A stretch of 60,334 nt of DNA from Enorma sp964624825 (GTDB lineage Bacteria > Actinomycetota > Coriobacteriia > Coriobacteriales > Coriobacteriaceae): the NCBI GenBank assembly GCA_964624825.1, contig CAZUYD010000011.1, forward strand, positions 1-60,334. The letters are read 5' to 3'. The notes under the pieces are model-generated. The model did not search any database, was not told the DNA's origin, and saw only the letters and a list, made by a program, of their open reading frames with translations. The position numbers were made by a program, and so were the translations under genes. This document shows, one piece after another, positions 33,832-47,894 of the stretch; position 1 is the first letter of the stretch; each line of letters begins with the position of its first letter.

Positions 33832-34554
33832 GTGCTGAAATATGAAGCCATCGCAGAAGACATCCGGAGCAGCATCGAATCGGGCTCGCTCCAACCCAAT
33901 GAAAAGCTGCCTACGGTGGTCGAGCTCTGCGAGCTGTACGATGCCAGCAAGATTACGGTACGTCACGCCATCATGCGCCTCACGGAACTCGGTCTGGTGG
34001 CAAGCAGGCGCGGATCGGGAACCTATGTGAAAAGCCCCTCGGCCATTCACGACGATTCGCTGGTCGTGGGCGTAAGCGACCGAGCTCGGGGCTTTACAGC
34101 CGAGCACGCGAATCCCGATGAAACCGTGGCCTCGGCGGTGTACGACTTTAAAATCGTGAACCCAGGTCACGAAATCGCCCGGCGGCTGGATATCCAAGAT
34201 GAGGATTTTACCTACTACGTGTGCCGTGTGCGTCTGCTCAACGACGTCCCTATCACGATCGAGTACACGTATATGCCCCTCGACCTAATCCCCGGGCTCA
34301 AGCAGCGCCACGTCAACGGTTCAATCTATTCGTATATTCGCGACGAGCTCGGGCTCGCCATCGCAAGCTTTCATCGCGCCATCCGAGCCGTCGCCGCCAC
34401 TGACGAGGAGGCGGCGCGGCTGGACATCTCTCCCGGCGATCCGCTTCTTGAGTTCGAGCAGATCGGCTTTTTAGACAGCGGCGAGCCGTTTGAATACTCC
34501 GTCTCGCGCAACGTAGGGACTCGCTACACGCTGAACAACATCACGCTGGCATAA
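33832..34554 (+). CDS. GntR-family (HutC/UTRA) regulator of the cellobiose operon
   Basis: The GTG at 33832, preceded by GAGGAGGGG, gives 240 residues. The winged helix-turn-helix spans about residues 1-70 (YEAIAEDIRSSIESGSLQPNEKLPTVVELCELY and ASKITVRHAIMRLTELGLVASRRGSGTYV). A UTRA ligand domain follows with the conserved YTYMPLDLIPGL and FEYSVSRNVG ends. Divergence from the GH1-PTS operon with a perfect palindrome over its promoter suggests that it represses that operon and responds to a 6-phospho-beta-glucoside. Confidence 0.92.
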   Translation: MLKYEAIAEDIRSSIESGSLQPNEKLPTVVELCELYDASKITVRHAIMRLTELGLVASRRGSGTYVKSPSAIHDDSLVVGVSDRARGFTAEHANPDETVASAVYDFKIVNPGHEIARRLDIQDEDFTYYVCRVRLLNDVPITIEYTYMPLDLIPGLKQRHVNGSIYSYIRDELGLAIASFHRAIRAVAATDEEAARLDISPGDPLLEFEQIGFLDSGEPFEYSVSRNVGTRYTLNNITLA

Positions 34555-34679
34555 GGGCCCTGGTTCATACGAGACGCTCCGTTGCGCCGGAATCGCCGCG
34601 CAGATGGCTTCTTCGAATGCATGGCGCCGCGAACAAGCGCGATGCCCATGAGGGTGGCCTTACCGCTCGGAGGTGGGGG

Positions 34680-35864
34680 CTATGCGCGGGCATCCTCGAT
34701 GATCTTGACCACCGTGTCTTGAATCTCATCAAGCCGCTCTTGGCTCGGAATCCACTGTTGGGTGATCACCGGCTCCGGCATCTCGAATCCCAGCTCCTGC
34801 ATCGCCGATTCAACCTGCTTGGGACCTGCCGGCGCCCATCCGTAGCTGCCAAACGCGATGCCGATGCGCTGGCTGTTCTTGGGCGAGAGGCCGCGGAAGT
34901 AGGTCAGGAAGCTCGCGACCGTGGGCAGCATGTTCGAGTTGAGCGTCGGCGAACCGATAGCTACATACCGCGCATCGCAGGCATACAGCATGATGTCAGA
35001 AATATGCGCGTTCTTGACGTCGATAAGCTGCGCGGTGATGTCCTCGCGTATGAACGCGTCGCAGATCTCGCGCGCCATGGACTCGGTGGAGTGCCACATG
35101 GAGTCAAAGACCACGATGGCCTTCTCTTCGGTCTGGTAGGTGCTCCACGCCTGATACCTCTCAAGGATCTCGGGGATGTGGCTACGCCAGATCACCCCGT
35201 GGCTGGGCGCGATAAGCCGGATGTCGAGCCCATCGAGCGCCTTCAACGCCTTCTGCGCCTGTGCGCCATACGGCCACACGATGTTCGCGTAGTACTTCTT
35301 TGCCTGCTTGAACACCTCGCACAAGTCGTTCTCGTCATCGAAGCGCTTCGTGGTGGTGAAATGCTGGCCGAAGGCATCGTTCGAATAAAGGATGCCGTCC
35401 TCGGGACACCAGGTAACCATGTTGTCTGGCCAATGCACCATAGGCGTCTGCACGAAATGAAGCGTGCGCTCGCCGATGCACACGCTGTCGCCTGTCTTGA
35501 CGCCCTCGACCTCGATGCCGAAATGGGCGCGGATCTCGTTCACGCCCGCCGGCGCGCTCGCATAGATGGTTGCCTGGGGCGCGAGCTCGTAAATCTTCGG
35601 CAGGCTGCCCGAATGGTCCATCTCCACATGATTGGTGACCACCACTTCGATTTTCGAAGGGTCGACCACCTGGGAGATGCGCTGAATGAACTCGTCGGTA
35701 AACGTCGCCTTCGCGTTATCGATGAGCGTAACCTTCTCGTCTAAGATGAGATAGGCGTTGTAGGTAATGCCGCGCTCCGTGGTGTACCCGTGGAACAGGC
35801 GCTCGTTCCAATCGAGCCCGCCAACCCACCATACCTTCGGAGATATCTCGATTGCGTTGAGCAT
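34680..35864 (-). CDS. Flavodiiron protein (FprA-type oxygen/NO reductase)
   Basis: The ATG at 35864 with AAAGGAG upstream gives 394 residues; a longer frame lacks support. The N-terminal metallo-beta-lactamase domain carries the diiron ligands in NHVEMDHSGS (His79, Glu81, Asp83, His84). A flavodoxin domain follows from about residue 255 (AIVVFDSMWHSTESMA, the FMN phosphate loop, then GSPTLNSNMLP). There is no fused rubredoxin. These enzymes reduce O2 to water or NO to N2O, protecting anaerobes. It is a single gene convergent with the cellobiose regulator. Confidence 0.93.
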   Translation of the reverse strand: MLNAIEISPKVWWVGGLDWNERLFHGYTTERGITYNAYLILDEKVTLIDNAKATFTDEFIQRISQVVDPSKIEVVVTNHVEMDHSGSLPKIYELAPQATIYASAPAGVNEIRAHFGIEVEGVKTGDSVCIGERTLHFVQTPMVHWPDNMVTWCPEDGILYSNDAFGQHFTTTKRFDDENDLCEVFKQAKKYYANIVWPYGAQAQKALKALDGLDIRLIAPSHGVIWRSHIPEILERYQAWSTYQTEEKAIVVFDSMWHSTESMAREICDAFIREDITAQLIDVKNAHISDIMLYACDARYVAIGSPTLNSNMLPTVASFLTYFRGLSPKNSQRIGIAFGSYGWAPAGPKQVESAMQELGFEMPEPVITQQWIPSQERLDEIQDTVVKIIEDARA

Positions 35865-35951
35865 GGCTCTCCTTTCTGCTGTAAAGCAATTGCGTCGTGT
35901 GACTGCGGTGCATGATAGCACGACAGCACGCAGGTGCGCGAAGCATGCCCG

Positions 35952-36419
35952 CTACGATGCGGCGGGGCGTCCGCGTGGCTTTGAATCCAATGCCTTCGCC
36001 CCGCCTTCTCGATATGCCCTGCACCACGATTTAACCGCCGACTCGCTGTAAACCTTATGGGCAACCATCACCTCGCGAATGGTTTTGCCCCGCTCAAGAT
36101 GATCCTTGGCCACCTTGAGCTTGAGCTCTTTGTCATACACCGCACGACGCGCCCCGGCGTTGAGCACCGCCTCGACGCCGCCCGCGGCATAGGCACGCGC
36201 CCATTGGCGTGCGGTGTCTTCGGGAATGTTGAGATCGCGCGCGATGGCGCGCCTACCGGCGCCCGCCGCGAGCATCTCGGCTGCGGCACGCCGGACGTCC
36301 TCGGGGTGTGTCGCCCGGGCGGTTGCCGCCTCCGGCTTGTCCGGTTCGCGCGCCATGGTAAAGCCCTCGTGCTGCTCGCTCACGCCGTCTCGCTCTTGGT
36401 TTGGCACGATCGCAGGCAT
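35952..36419 (-). CDS. Helix-turn-helix protein resembling an IS3-family transposase OrfA
   Basis: The protein has 155 residues; the ATG at 36419 has GGAAGG seven bases upstream. Two helix-turn-helix units are visible, AGRRAIARDLNIPEDTARQWARAYAAGG and GKTIREVMVAHKVYSESAVKSWCRAYREGG, followed by a basic SKPRGRP tail. The pattern is that of OrfA or a related HTH protein of insertion elements. No OrfB, integrase or terminal repeat is present, so it is an orphan, either a relic or a domesticated DNA-binding protein. It lies 87 bp upstream of the flavodiiron gene in the same direction. Confidence 0.65.
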   Translation of the reverse strand: MPAIVPNQERDGVSEQHEGFTMAREPDKPEAATARATHPEDVRRAAAEMLAAGAGRRAIARDLNIPEDTARQWARAYAAGGVEAVLNAGARRAVYDKELKLKVAKDHLERGKTIREVMVAHKVYSESAVKSWCRAYREGGAKALDSKPRGRPAAS

Positions 36420-36730
36420 GGCCCTGCCTTCCGTATCTTTGATCTAACCCGGCACACCCATGGTTTAACCCGGCGCCCCACTGAATCTGATCGAGGACGA
36501 CTCTGATCCCGCCTGGCACAATCTAGACCTTGTCAACCAAGGCCTTCGCCTCGCCTGCGCGAGCGCGCCCGGCTCTGACTATACGCTCTTCGCTCGCCAA
36601 AGCACACCGTGGGCTATGATATCGGCAAACTACCACGACCCTACATGCGCTTCGCATGTTTGAATGCGTCCTCGCCGAGGAGGTTTGCCCACAGCTCGAA
36701 AGGATGTCTATGGCTGGAAAGGACTCGCCT

Positions 36731-37309
36731 ATGACCGAAAAGGATAAGCGCGATGCCGGCATGTGGTACGACGCCGCACGCGACGAAGAACTCTGCGCGC
36801 TCATGCTTGCTGCAAAAGACCTCTGCTACGACCTCAACCAGGCGCGACCAAGCGATACAGCCCGGCGCGAGGCGATTCTCGACCAGCTCATCCCCCGCCG
36901 CGGCGCCGACGTCACCATCCTCTCGCCCTTCTTATGCGATTACGGCGACCGCATCACCGTTGGCGCAGGCACCTTCATAAACCACGATGCCTACCTCATG
37001 GATGGCGGCGGCATCGAAATCGGCACGTGCTGCTTTATAGGTCCCGGCTGCAACATCTACACCGCGCTTCACCCGCTCGTTGATGACGAGCGCCGAGGTG
37101 GCCTTGAGCAGGCGAAGGGCGTGCGCCTGGGCGATGGGGTATGGCTCGGCGGAAACGTTACCGTGCTGCCCGGCGTTACCATCGGCGACGGCGTGGTCAT
37201 CGGCGCGGGAAGCGTGGTCACACGCGACGTCCCTCCGCATACGATCGCCCTCGGCAATCCATGCCGAGCGCTTCGGCCCATCACGGAATCCGACCGCATC
37301 GCGCGGTAG
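36731..37309 (+). CDS. Maltose/galactoside-type sugar O-acetyltransferase
   Basis: I chose the ATG at 36731, giving 192 residues that start MTEKDKRDAGMWYDAARDEEL, the family N-terminus; in-frame ATGs at 36704 and 36710 would add up to nine residues. The left-handed beta-helix shows hexapeptide repeats (ITVGAGTFINHDAYLMDGGGIEIGTCCFIGPG). TALHPLVDDERR contains the catalytic histidine. The enzyme moves acetyl from acetyl-CoA to a sugar hydroxyl. It is a single gene, convergent with carB. Confidence 0.9.
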   Translation: MTEKDKRDAGMWYDAARDEELCALMLAAKDLCYDLNQARPSDTARREAILDQLIPRRGADVTILSPFLCDYGDRITVGAGTFINHDAYLMDGGGIEIGTCCFIGPGCNIYTALHPLVDDERRGGLEQAKGVRLGDGVWLGGNVTVLPGVTIGDGVVIGAGSVVTRDVPPHTIALGNPCRALRPITESDRIAR

Positions 37310-37432
37310 CCGCGGCGCGACCCCGTGCGGAGCAATCCCGTGCGGCGCAACCACGCCGCAGCAGCACCGCTGCCGCAATCACGCCGCCCGGCGACATGAC
37401 CCCGCGGCGGCGCGCCTGCGACCATATCGCAA

Positions 37433-37457
37433 GAGCCGCGCATCGCGAGCGCGGCTC
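37433..37457 (-). terminator. Probable terminator of carB
   Basis: On the minus strand GAGCCGCGC and GCGCGGCTC form a nine-bp perfect stem with a seven-base loop, starting seven bases after the carB stop and followed by TTGCG. The T tract is short, so this is a hairpin terminator of moderate strength. Confidence 0.55.
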
Positions 37458-37463
37458 AACCGC

Positions 37464-40751
<3,288 letters not shown>

Positions 40752-40958
40752 CTATATAATCTCCCTCGCAACATGCTCGACGCTCGTTATGAAACGTATC
40801 CGTGCCGCATCCGCGGCGCGCTCCCGGCGCGTATGCCACGGCTGGGGCGCGCTGGGGCGCCGCATCCACCTTGAGTCTGCGCTGCATCCGCACCTCAGCG
40901 CCGTCGCGACGTCCCGGCACCGCACGCAGGCGCTCCCGCAGGCGGCTCTCAGAGCCCA

Positions 40959-42413
40959 TCAGGCGGCAGCGAACCTCCAGCCAGCCAGGCGGTCGGCCGC
41001 GATATCGATGCTGAGATAGTCCTCATCGCCGTCCATAAGACGCACGAATGCCGTGAACAGATAGTGGGCATCGGTTGGCCCGGGCGATGCCTCGGGATGG
41101 TATTGCACCGAGAACGCGGGGACATCGAGCAGCTGGATTCCCTCGGCCGTTCCATCGTTGAGGTTCACGTGCGTCAGGCGAATGCGGCCGAATCGCTCGT
41201 TCATGACAACCGGCGCCACGCCTTGCTCGACCCAAAAACGCAGATCGCCGGTCGCAGGCGTGCCATCCGAGCCGCACGGATGCTCGGTTACACCGCCAGA
41301 TTGCTCGGGCACCAGCGCGCCCAAGCTGGGGAATATCAAGCCGAAGCCGTGGTTTTGCGCCGTGATCTCCACACGGTGCGTGAGCAGATTCATAACCGGT
41401 TGGTTCCCGCCGCGATGGCCAAACTTGAGCTTTTCCATCTGGGCGCCGCATGCGAGCGAGATCATCTGATGCCCCAAGCAGATGCCGAACACCGGCATCT
41501 TGCCGATCAGCTGCTGCACCTGCGCGTAGGTCTCGCTCACCGCATCGGGGTCGCCCGGCCCGTTTGAAAGAAACACGCCGTCGGGATTGAGCGCGAGCAC
41601 GTCATCGGCCGGAGTATTCCACGGGACGAGCTCCACATCGCAGCCCGCGCGCACCAGCCCTTCGAGGATGCCGCGCTTGATACCGCAATCGTAGGCAACC
41701 ACACGGTGCCGTGCCGGTGCGGGCTCGGCGCTTGCAAAGGCGTGCTCGGTGGGCAGGTTGTGCGCTCCGTAGGCTTGGGGAGCCGTACAGCTCACCGTCT
41801 GCACCAGGTTCGTTCCCACCAGGTCGGGCGCGGCATCGAGGCGCGCCATGAGCTCTTCGAGGTCGAAGACCTCGGTTGAGATGATGCCCTTCTGGGCGCC
41901 GAAATCGCGCAAGTGACGCACGAGCGCCCGCGTATCGACCCCTTCGATGGCGACGACCTGGCGCTCAGACAGATACGCGGGTACCGATTGCGCGGAGCGC
42001 CAGTTCGAGGGCGTAGTGCACATATCGTGCACCACCATGCCGCGCAAAGCCGGCGTTTCCACCCCGGAGCTGGGAAGCGCCCCCTGGACATCGGCCGGGT
42101 CGATGCCGTAGTTACCGATCTGCGGATACGTCATGGTGACGATCTGTCCCGCGTAGCTCGGATCGGTCAGCACCTCGAAATACCCTTCGAGCGATGTGTT
42201 GAAGCACACCTCGCCGACCGCCGTGCCCGCCGCACCGCACGACCGACCGTGGAACACGGTTCCATCTGCCAGCAACAGAATCGCCGGTGCGCTTGATTGT
42301 TTGCTCGTGTTCGAAAGCATGCGCTGAGCCAACCCGCTCAGCTGGGCGCGACGACGCGCTTGGTCTTCGCGCGGAGTGCGGGGACATGCGCCCGCCTGAG
42401 GCATATCTGCCAT
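40959..42413 (-). CDS. carA: Carbamoyl-phosphate synthase small subunit, long N-terminus
   Basis: The ATG at 42413 has a strong GGAAGGAG and gives 484 residues, about 100 more than E. coli CarA (382). The first 45 or so residues are a Gln/Arg/Ala-rich extension. From there APAILLLADGTVFHGRS starts the normal N-terminal domain. The glutaminase domain has FLSNGPGDP, FGICLGHQMISLACG (catalytic Cys) and YHPEASPGP (catalytic His and Glu). The C-terminus is also about 20 residues longer. It supplies ammonia to CarB. Confidence 0.94.
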   Translation of the reverse strand: MADMPQAGACPRTPREDQARRRAQLSGLAQRMLSNTSKQSSAPAILLLADGTVFHGRSCGAAGTAVGEVCFNTSLEGYFEVLTDPSYAGQIVTMTYPQIGNYGIDPADVQGALPSSGVETPALRGMVVHDMCTTPSNWRSAQSVPAYLSERQVVAIEGVDTRALVRHLRDFGAQKGIISTEVFDLEELMARLDAAPDLVGTNLVQTVSCTAPQAYGAHNLPTEHAFASAEPAPARHRVVAYDCGIKRGILEGLVRAGCDVELVPWNTPADDVLALNPDGVFLSNGPGDPDAVSETYAQVQQLIGKMPVFGICLGHQMISLACGAQMEKLKFGHRGGNQPVMNLLTHRVEITAQNHGFGLIFPSLGALVPEQSGGVTEHPCGSDGTPATGDLRFWVEQGVAPVVMNERFGRIRLTHVNLNDGTAEGIQLLDVPAFSVQYHPEASPGPTDAHYLFTAFVRLMDGDEDYLSIDIAADRLAGWRFAAA

Positions 42414-42467
42414 GGTCACTCCTTCCCGGTCTCTCGGTACCGGATTAAAGGTCAACAAGCTGTGCGT

Positions 42468-42497
42468 ATTGTAGTCGCTTCGCGCATTTTGCTGCAA
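42468..42497 (-). promoter_or_regulatory. Promoter of carAB
   Basis: On the minus strand TTGCAG (complement of 42492-42497) and TACAAT (complement of 42468-42473) are 18 bp apart, about 55 bp before the carA start codon. An imperfect inverted repeat ATCTAT/ATAGAT at 42507-42522 lies just upstream. I see no PyrR attenuator. Confidence 0.6.
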
Positions 42498-42874
42498 GCT
42501 TGAATCATCTATATTCATAGATTGGTGTGTTTTAACTAAATATATTCAGTTTTTTATACATTATAAGGGGCGCTCAACACGCGATTGTCAAACGAGCAGG
42601 CACGAGGCATCGCACCGATAGCGCGACGAGCACCACCCATGCAAAGACCCCGAGCGGATGCCCGGGGTCAGAAAGGAAGGGCTCGTACTTATTGTTGGTG
42701 CGCCTTGCGCCGAGGTCACCGCACGTCCACGCGCACCGGCCATATCTGCTCTCGCCTGACCTGTATGAAACGGCACCGAGGTCACCGTACGCCCACGCGC
42801 ACCGGATATGGCAAAGCGGACGTCGCGGGCGGCCGCGATGCACGGCACACACGCCACGCCGCCCGCAACGCAGG

Positions 42875-43932
42875 CTACTTCGCTACGGTATCGCGCGCGC
42901 CTCCCCTACGGCTGCTGAAGAACTCCTTGAGCTGCGGCCCTGCAACCTGGATCATGATAACGATGATGAGGATGATGCCCTTGATGGTGTTGTTGATGAG
43001 CGCATCCATCTTGAGCGCGATGATGATCTTATCGATGACATCGTACGACAAGGCGCCGAACAGCACGCCGAGCATGCGCCCATGACCGCCGCTCATGCTG
43101 ATGCCGCCCAGCACCACCGACGCGATGGCGTACATCTCGTAGCTCGACCCGGTCGTCGCGGGGTCGGCAGAGGCGTTCATCGCGATCCACAGGAAGGCCG
43201 CGAGGCCAACGAGCGCGCCGGCGATCACAAACACGAGCGTCTTCATGACCGGCACGCTAATACCGGCCAGATGCGCCGCCTTGGCGTTCGAACCCACCGC
43301 GTAGATCTTCTTGCCGAACTTGGTCGACGTGCAGACATACACGAAGACCACCACCGTGAGCACCATGACCAACCCGACGATGGGCACGCCCGCCACGCGC
43401 GCGTTACCAAAGGAGTAGAGCGCGCTGTACGCATCGAGGTCGCTGGACATGCGGTACACCGAGCTGCCGTTGCCGATAAGCGCGCGCGGCAGGTGCTGGC
43501 ACGCGTACTGGGCAACCGACCGGTAGATGAGCATCGTCGCCAACGTCACGATGAATGCCGGCATTTGCACCACGCCCACCAAAAAGCCGTTGATCAGCCC
43601 GAGTGCGGCACCAAACAGCAACGCGAATATCAACGTGGCTGGAATCGATCCCGTCATGTTGAACACCACGACCGAGAAGCCCGCCACCAGCGCCAGCATC
43701 GAGCCCACCGAAAGGTCGATCTCGCCGGTAAGGCACACAACGCCCATGCCGATGGAAATCGTCCCGATCACCGCACTGTGACGCAGCACGTTCATGGTCG
43801 CGTTCAGCGTAAGGCCGCCGTTCGCCACGGCATACACCACAAAGATGGCGAGAAAGACGAGCACGAAACTGTACTTTTTGACCAGGCCAAGCACGTTCGC
43901 AAGACCCGACGCCTTCGAAACCGTGTTATCGC

Positions 43933-43936
<4 letters not shown>
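42875..43936 (-). CDS. Ribose-type sugar ABC transporter permease
   Basis: The protein has 353 residues and about nine to ten membrane segments. The RbsC-family features LTGEIDLSVGSMLAL and ALGLINGFLVGVVQMPAFIVTLATM are clear, as is the GSNAKAAHLAGI segment with the coupling helix. The ATG overlaps the stop codon of the ATPase gene by four bases. It forms the membrane channel of the transporter, which is co-encoded with a lipoprotein binding protein. The sugar is not identified. Confidence 0.94.
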
Positions 43937-45459
<1,523 letters not shown>

Positions 45460-45621
45460 AGCGCTCCCCTCAATACCAAATGCATGAAACAGCGAACGGG
45501 TGTGCCCCGTTCCACCGCACCGCGATATGCCCTCGCCAAGTGCAGCACCCCTTGGCAAACACATACCGTCACCGCGGTGGCAACGCCATGGCGAAAGGCC
45601 CCATTCCCCCGCAAGGCAGGC

Positions 45622-45650
45622 GCCCGCCCGCGCGCTGCAGGCGGGCGGGC
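45622..45650 (-). other. Hairpin between binding-protein and ATPase genes
   Basis: GCCCGCCCGC (45622-45631) and GCGGGCGGGC (45641-45650) pair perfectly over ten bases, twelve bases downstream of the binding-protein stop. There is no T tract. Such structures often protect the highly expressed binding-protein mRNA from decay. Confidence 0.65.
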
Positions 45651-45661
45651 ACCGAAACCTC

Positions 45662-46774
45662 TTACTCGAAGCCCACGTACTCGTCGACGTTCTCAGACGT
45701 AACGTTCTCGCATGCAATCACGTGATCCTGCGTGACTTCCTCGCCGTCGAGATAATCGACCATGTCCTGGATGGCCGTCTGAATCATGCTCGGTGAATAG
45801 GTGACCGACATAAGGCCGCCCAGCTGCGAAGCGATATCCTCGTAGGTCTCGCCGCGCAAAACCGCATAGTACTCGTCCAAGCCGCCGCAGCCGGTGATGA
45901 ACGGCTGGGTCTCAAAGACGATCTCCTTGGTGGAATCGGAGATGCCGCCACCGTTGAGCGCCTCGAGGATGCCCATGGCAAGCTCGTCGTCCTCGGCATA
46001 CCACCACTTGATCTCGGCGTTGGACTCGTCGCCGAGCAGCGCCTCATAGGCGGCCTTCGTGTCGGAGCGGCTCCAGTTCATGGCGCCAGACGTAACTATG
46101 GCGGAGTCGATCTGGTCTTGCGTCCACATCTGATCCTCGGGCACCGTCGCGCCGTCGAACTCGAGGTTGCCGAGCAGGTACTCGGTGAAGCCCTGGTCGC
46201 GCAGGGTGGTTACCGAAGAGGTGTCGCCCTGGTAGATGTAGACGTTGTCGCCCGGCTGCATGCCGTTCTCAACGAAGTATGCCGCGGAACCGGCGCCGAT
46301 GCCCTCGTTGTCGCCCTTGACGTTCGAAACCGCGGTATCCTCGACGGCATCGATGATGCGGTCGAACGCGACATAGGGCACGCCCGCATCAACGATGGAC
46401 TGGATGGCAGACTGCAGGGTGTCGTCGAGCGGTTGAATGACGATGCCCGAGACATCATCAAGATCGCCGGCAAGAATGTCTTCGACCTGGGCGATCTGGT
46501 CGGCCGCGGCGGCAGCGGTCTGGAGCTCGGCGGTGTAGACGCCGGCATCGTTGATCTCGTCAACCTTCTCCTGCGCGAAGACGCCAACCTGGCCGGTCCA
46601 GCCATGATCGGGCGACGCGGTCAGCACGTAGATGTGGCCCCCCGTAGCGGAACCTGAGCTGGCGGACCCGGAACCCGCTGAGCTGTCATCGCCACTCGAG
46701 CAGCCAGCAAGGGCGGCAACCAGGGCGGTCGCGCCTGAACCTACTACGAACGAACGACGTGTGATGTTTGCCAT
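45662..46774 (-). CDS. Ribose-type sugar ABC transporter substrate-binding lipoprotein
   Basis: The protein has 370 residues. The N-terminus ITRRSFVVGSGATALVAALAGC combines a twin-arginine-like signal with a lipobox ending at Cys25, followed by a Ser/Gly linker. The mature part is a periplasmic binding protein family 1 fold (IYVLTASPDHGWTGQVGVFAQ, GIVIQPLDD, VPYVAFDRI, GFTEYLLGN). It captures a monosaccharide-like ligand and delivers it to the permease and ATPase encoded downstream. The ligand is unknown. Confidence 0.93.
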   Translation of the reverse strand: MANITRRSFVVGSGATALVAALAGCSSGDDSSAGSGSASSGSATGGHIYVLTASPDHGWTGQVGVFAQEKVDEINDAGVYTAELQTAAAAADQIAQVEDILAGDLDDVSGIVIQPLDDTLQSAIQSIVDAGVPYVAFDRIIDAVEDTAVSNVKGDNEGIGAGSAAYFVENGMQPGDNVYIYQGDTSSVTTLRDQGFTEYLLGNLEFDGATVPEDQMWTQDQIDSAIVTSGAMNWSRSDTKAAYEALLGDESNAEIKWWYAEDDELAMGILEALNGGGISDSTKEIVFETQPFITGCGGLDEYYAVLRGETYEDIASQLGGLMSVTYSPSMIQTAIQDMVDYLDGEEVTQDHVIACENVTSENVDEYVGFE

Positions 46775-46851
46775 AATGCGTTCCTTCCTTCCTGTTTGAC
46801 CGCATTACTTACCTTGACTCGCCTGCGCCCCTATGCAGACGAGGCGATGCC

Positions 46852-47772
46852 CTACACGATGAACTGCTCCATGTATCGCTTGGAAAGCTCGATGCTCTGC
46901 ACCAGGTGCTCGCGGCTATCCTCGAAGAAGCGATCCTCGATCTCGAGGCAGCAATCACCGTCGTAGCCAATCATCGTGAGCTGCGAGATGAAATCAGACC
47001 AATCAACGTCTCCCCATCCCGGAATCTTGGGATCCATGATGTCGAGCGGGTAGGCCATGGTGCCGCGGCGCGCCAGCTCCTCGGACTTGAGCTTGATATC
47101 CTTCAGGTGCACGTGGTAGATGCGATCTTTGAATTCACGAATCGCCGCGGCGCCGTCGATCATCTGCCACACGAAGTGGCTCGGGTCGAGCGCCAGCCCC
47201 AGGTTCTCGGTCGGCAGCACCTCAAACACGCGCTCCCAGTTCGCCGGCGAGGTCATGATGTTCTGACCGCCCGGCCAGTTGGATGCGTCGAAGAGCATGG
47301 GGCAGTTTTCAATGCAGATACGAATGCTCTCTTGCTCCGCGACCTCGAGGATCGGATTCCACACCTCGGGAAGAATCTCGAGGTTCTCCTCGAACGTCTT
47401 GTCGGTTACGCGCCCGATGAAGGTGGTCACCTTGGGAACGCCAAGCTTCGCCGCCGCATGAATCGTCGCGACCAGATGATCGTTGAATGCCTTGCGGCGC
47501 GCGAGGTCGGGATCGAGGTTGTTGGGGTAGTACGCAAGCGCGCAGATGTCCACGCCCTTATCGCGCGCATAGTCCACGATATGCTGGGCATAGGCATCGT
47601 CCTCGAGCACGCGCTCGGTATCGATGTGGGACACGCCTGCATATTTCCGCTCCGCCTTACCCTGAGGCCAGCATGCAACCTCGAGGCACGCAATGCCCAG
47701 ACGCGCCACCTCGTCCACCATCTCCTCGTATGTCCATCCATCGAGTAGCGAGGTGATGAATCCCATCTTCAT
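46852..47772 (-). CDS. Sugar phosphate isomerase/epimerase (AP endonuclease 2-like TIM barrel)
   Basis: The protein has 306 residues. Sections such as KMGFITSLLDGWTYEEMVDEVARLG, RICIENCPMLFDASNWPGG, NLGLALDPSHFVWQ, YHVHLKDIKLK and GDCCLEIEDRFF give the metal-binding Glu/Asp/His/Glu set of the xylose isomerase-like TIM barrel. Related enzymes include IolE/IolI, D-tagatose/psicose epimerases and the lyase subunits of C-glycoside deglycosidases. It lies 77 bp before the binding-protein gene, so it acts on the imported sugar or its oxidised form. Confidence 0.87.
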   Translation of the reverse strand: MKMGFITSLLDGWTYEEMVDEVARLGIACLEVACWPQGKAERKYAGVSHIDTERVLEDDAYAQHIVDYARDKGVDICALAYYPNNLDPDLARRKAFNDHLVATIHAAAKLGVPKVTTFIGRVTDKTFEENLEILPEVWNPILEVAEQESIRICIENCPMLFDASNWPGGQNIMTSPANWERVFEVLPTENLGLALDPSHFVWQMIDGAAAIREFKDRIYHVHLKDIKLKSEELARRGTMAYPLDIMDPKIPGWGDVDWSDFISQLTMIGYDGDCCLEIEDRFFEDSREHLVQSIELSKRYMEQFIV

Positions 47773-47894
47773 AGCGTGCTCCTTCCGAAAACATGCCGGG
47801 TTTCTGTCCGTCGCCTGCCGCGGCGCCGCACGGCGGCCATCGCACGCGCCGGCTTGCGGCCGCGCCCGCGCGCCGCGCAGCAGCTTGTGTCACG

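Noticed and set aside
35952..36419. Complete insertion sequence around the OrfA-like gene
   Set aside because: No OrfB, no terminal inverted repeats and no target duplication were seen.
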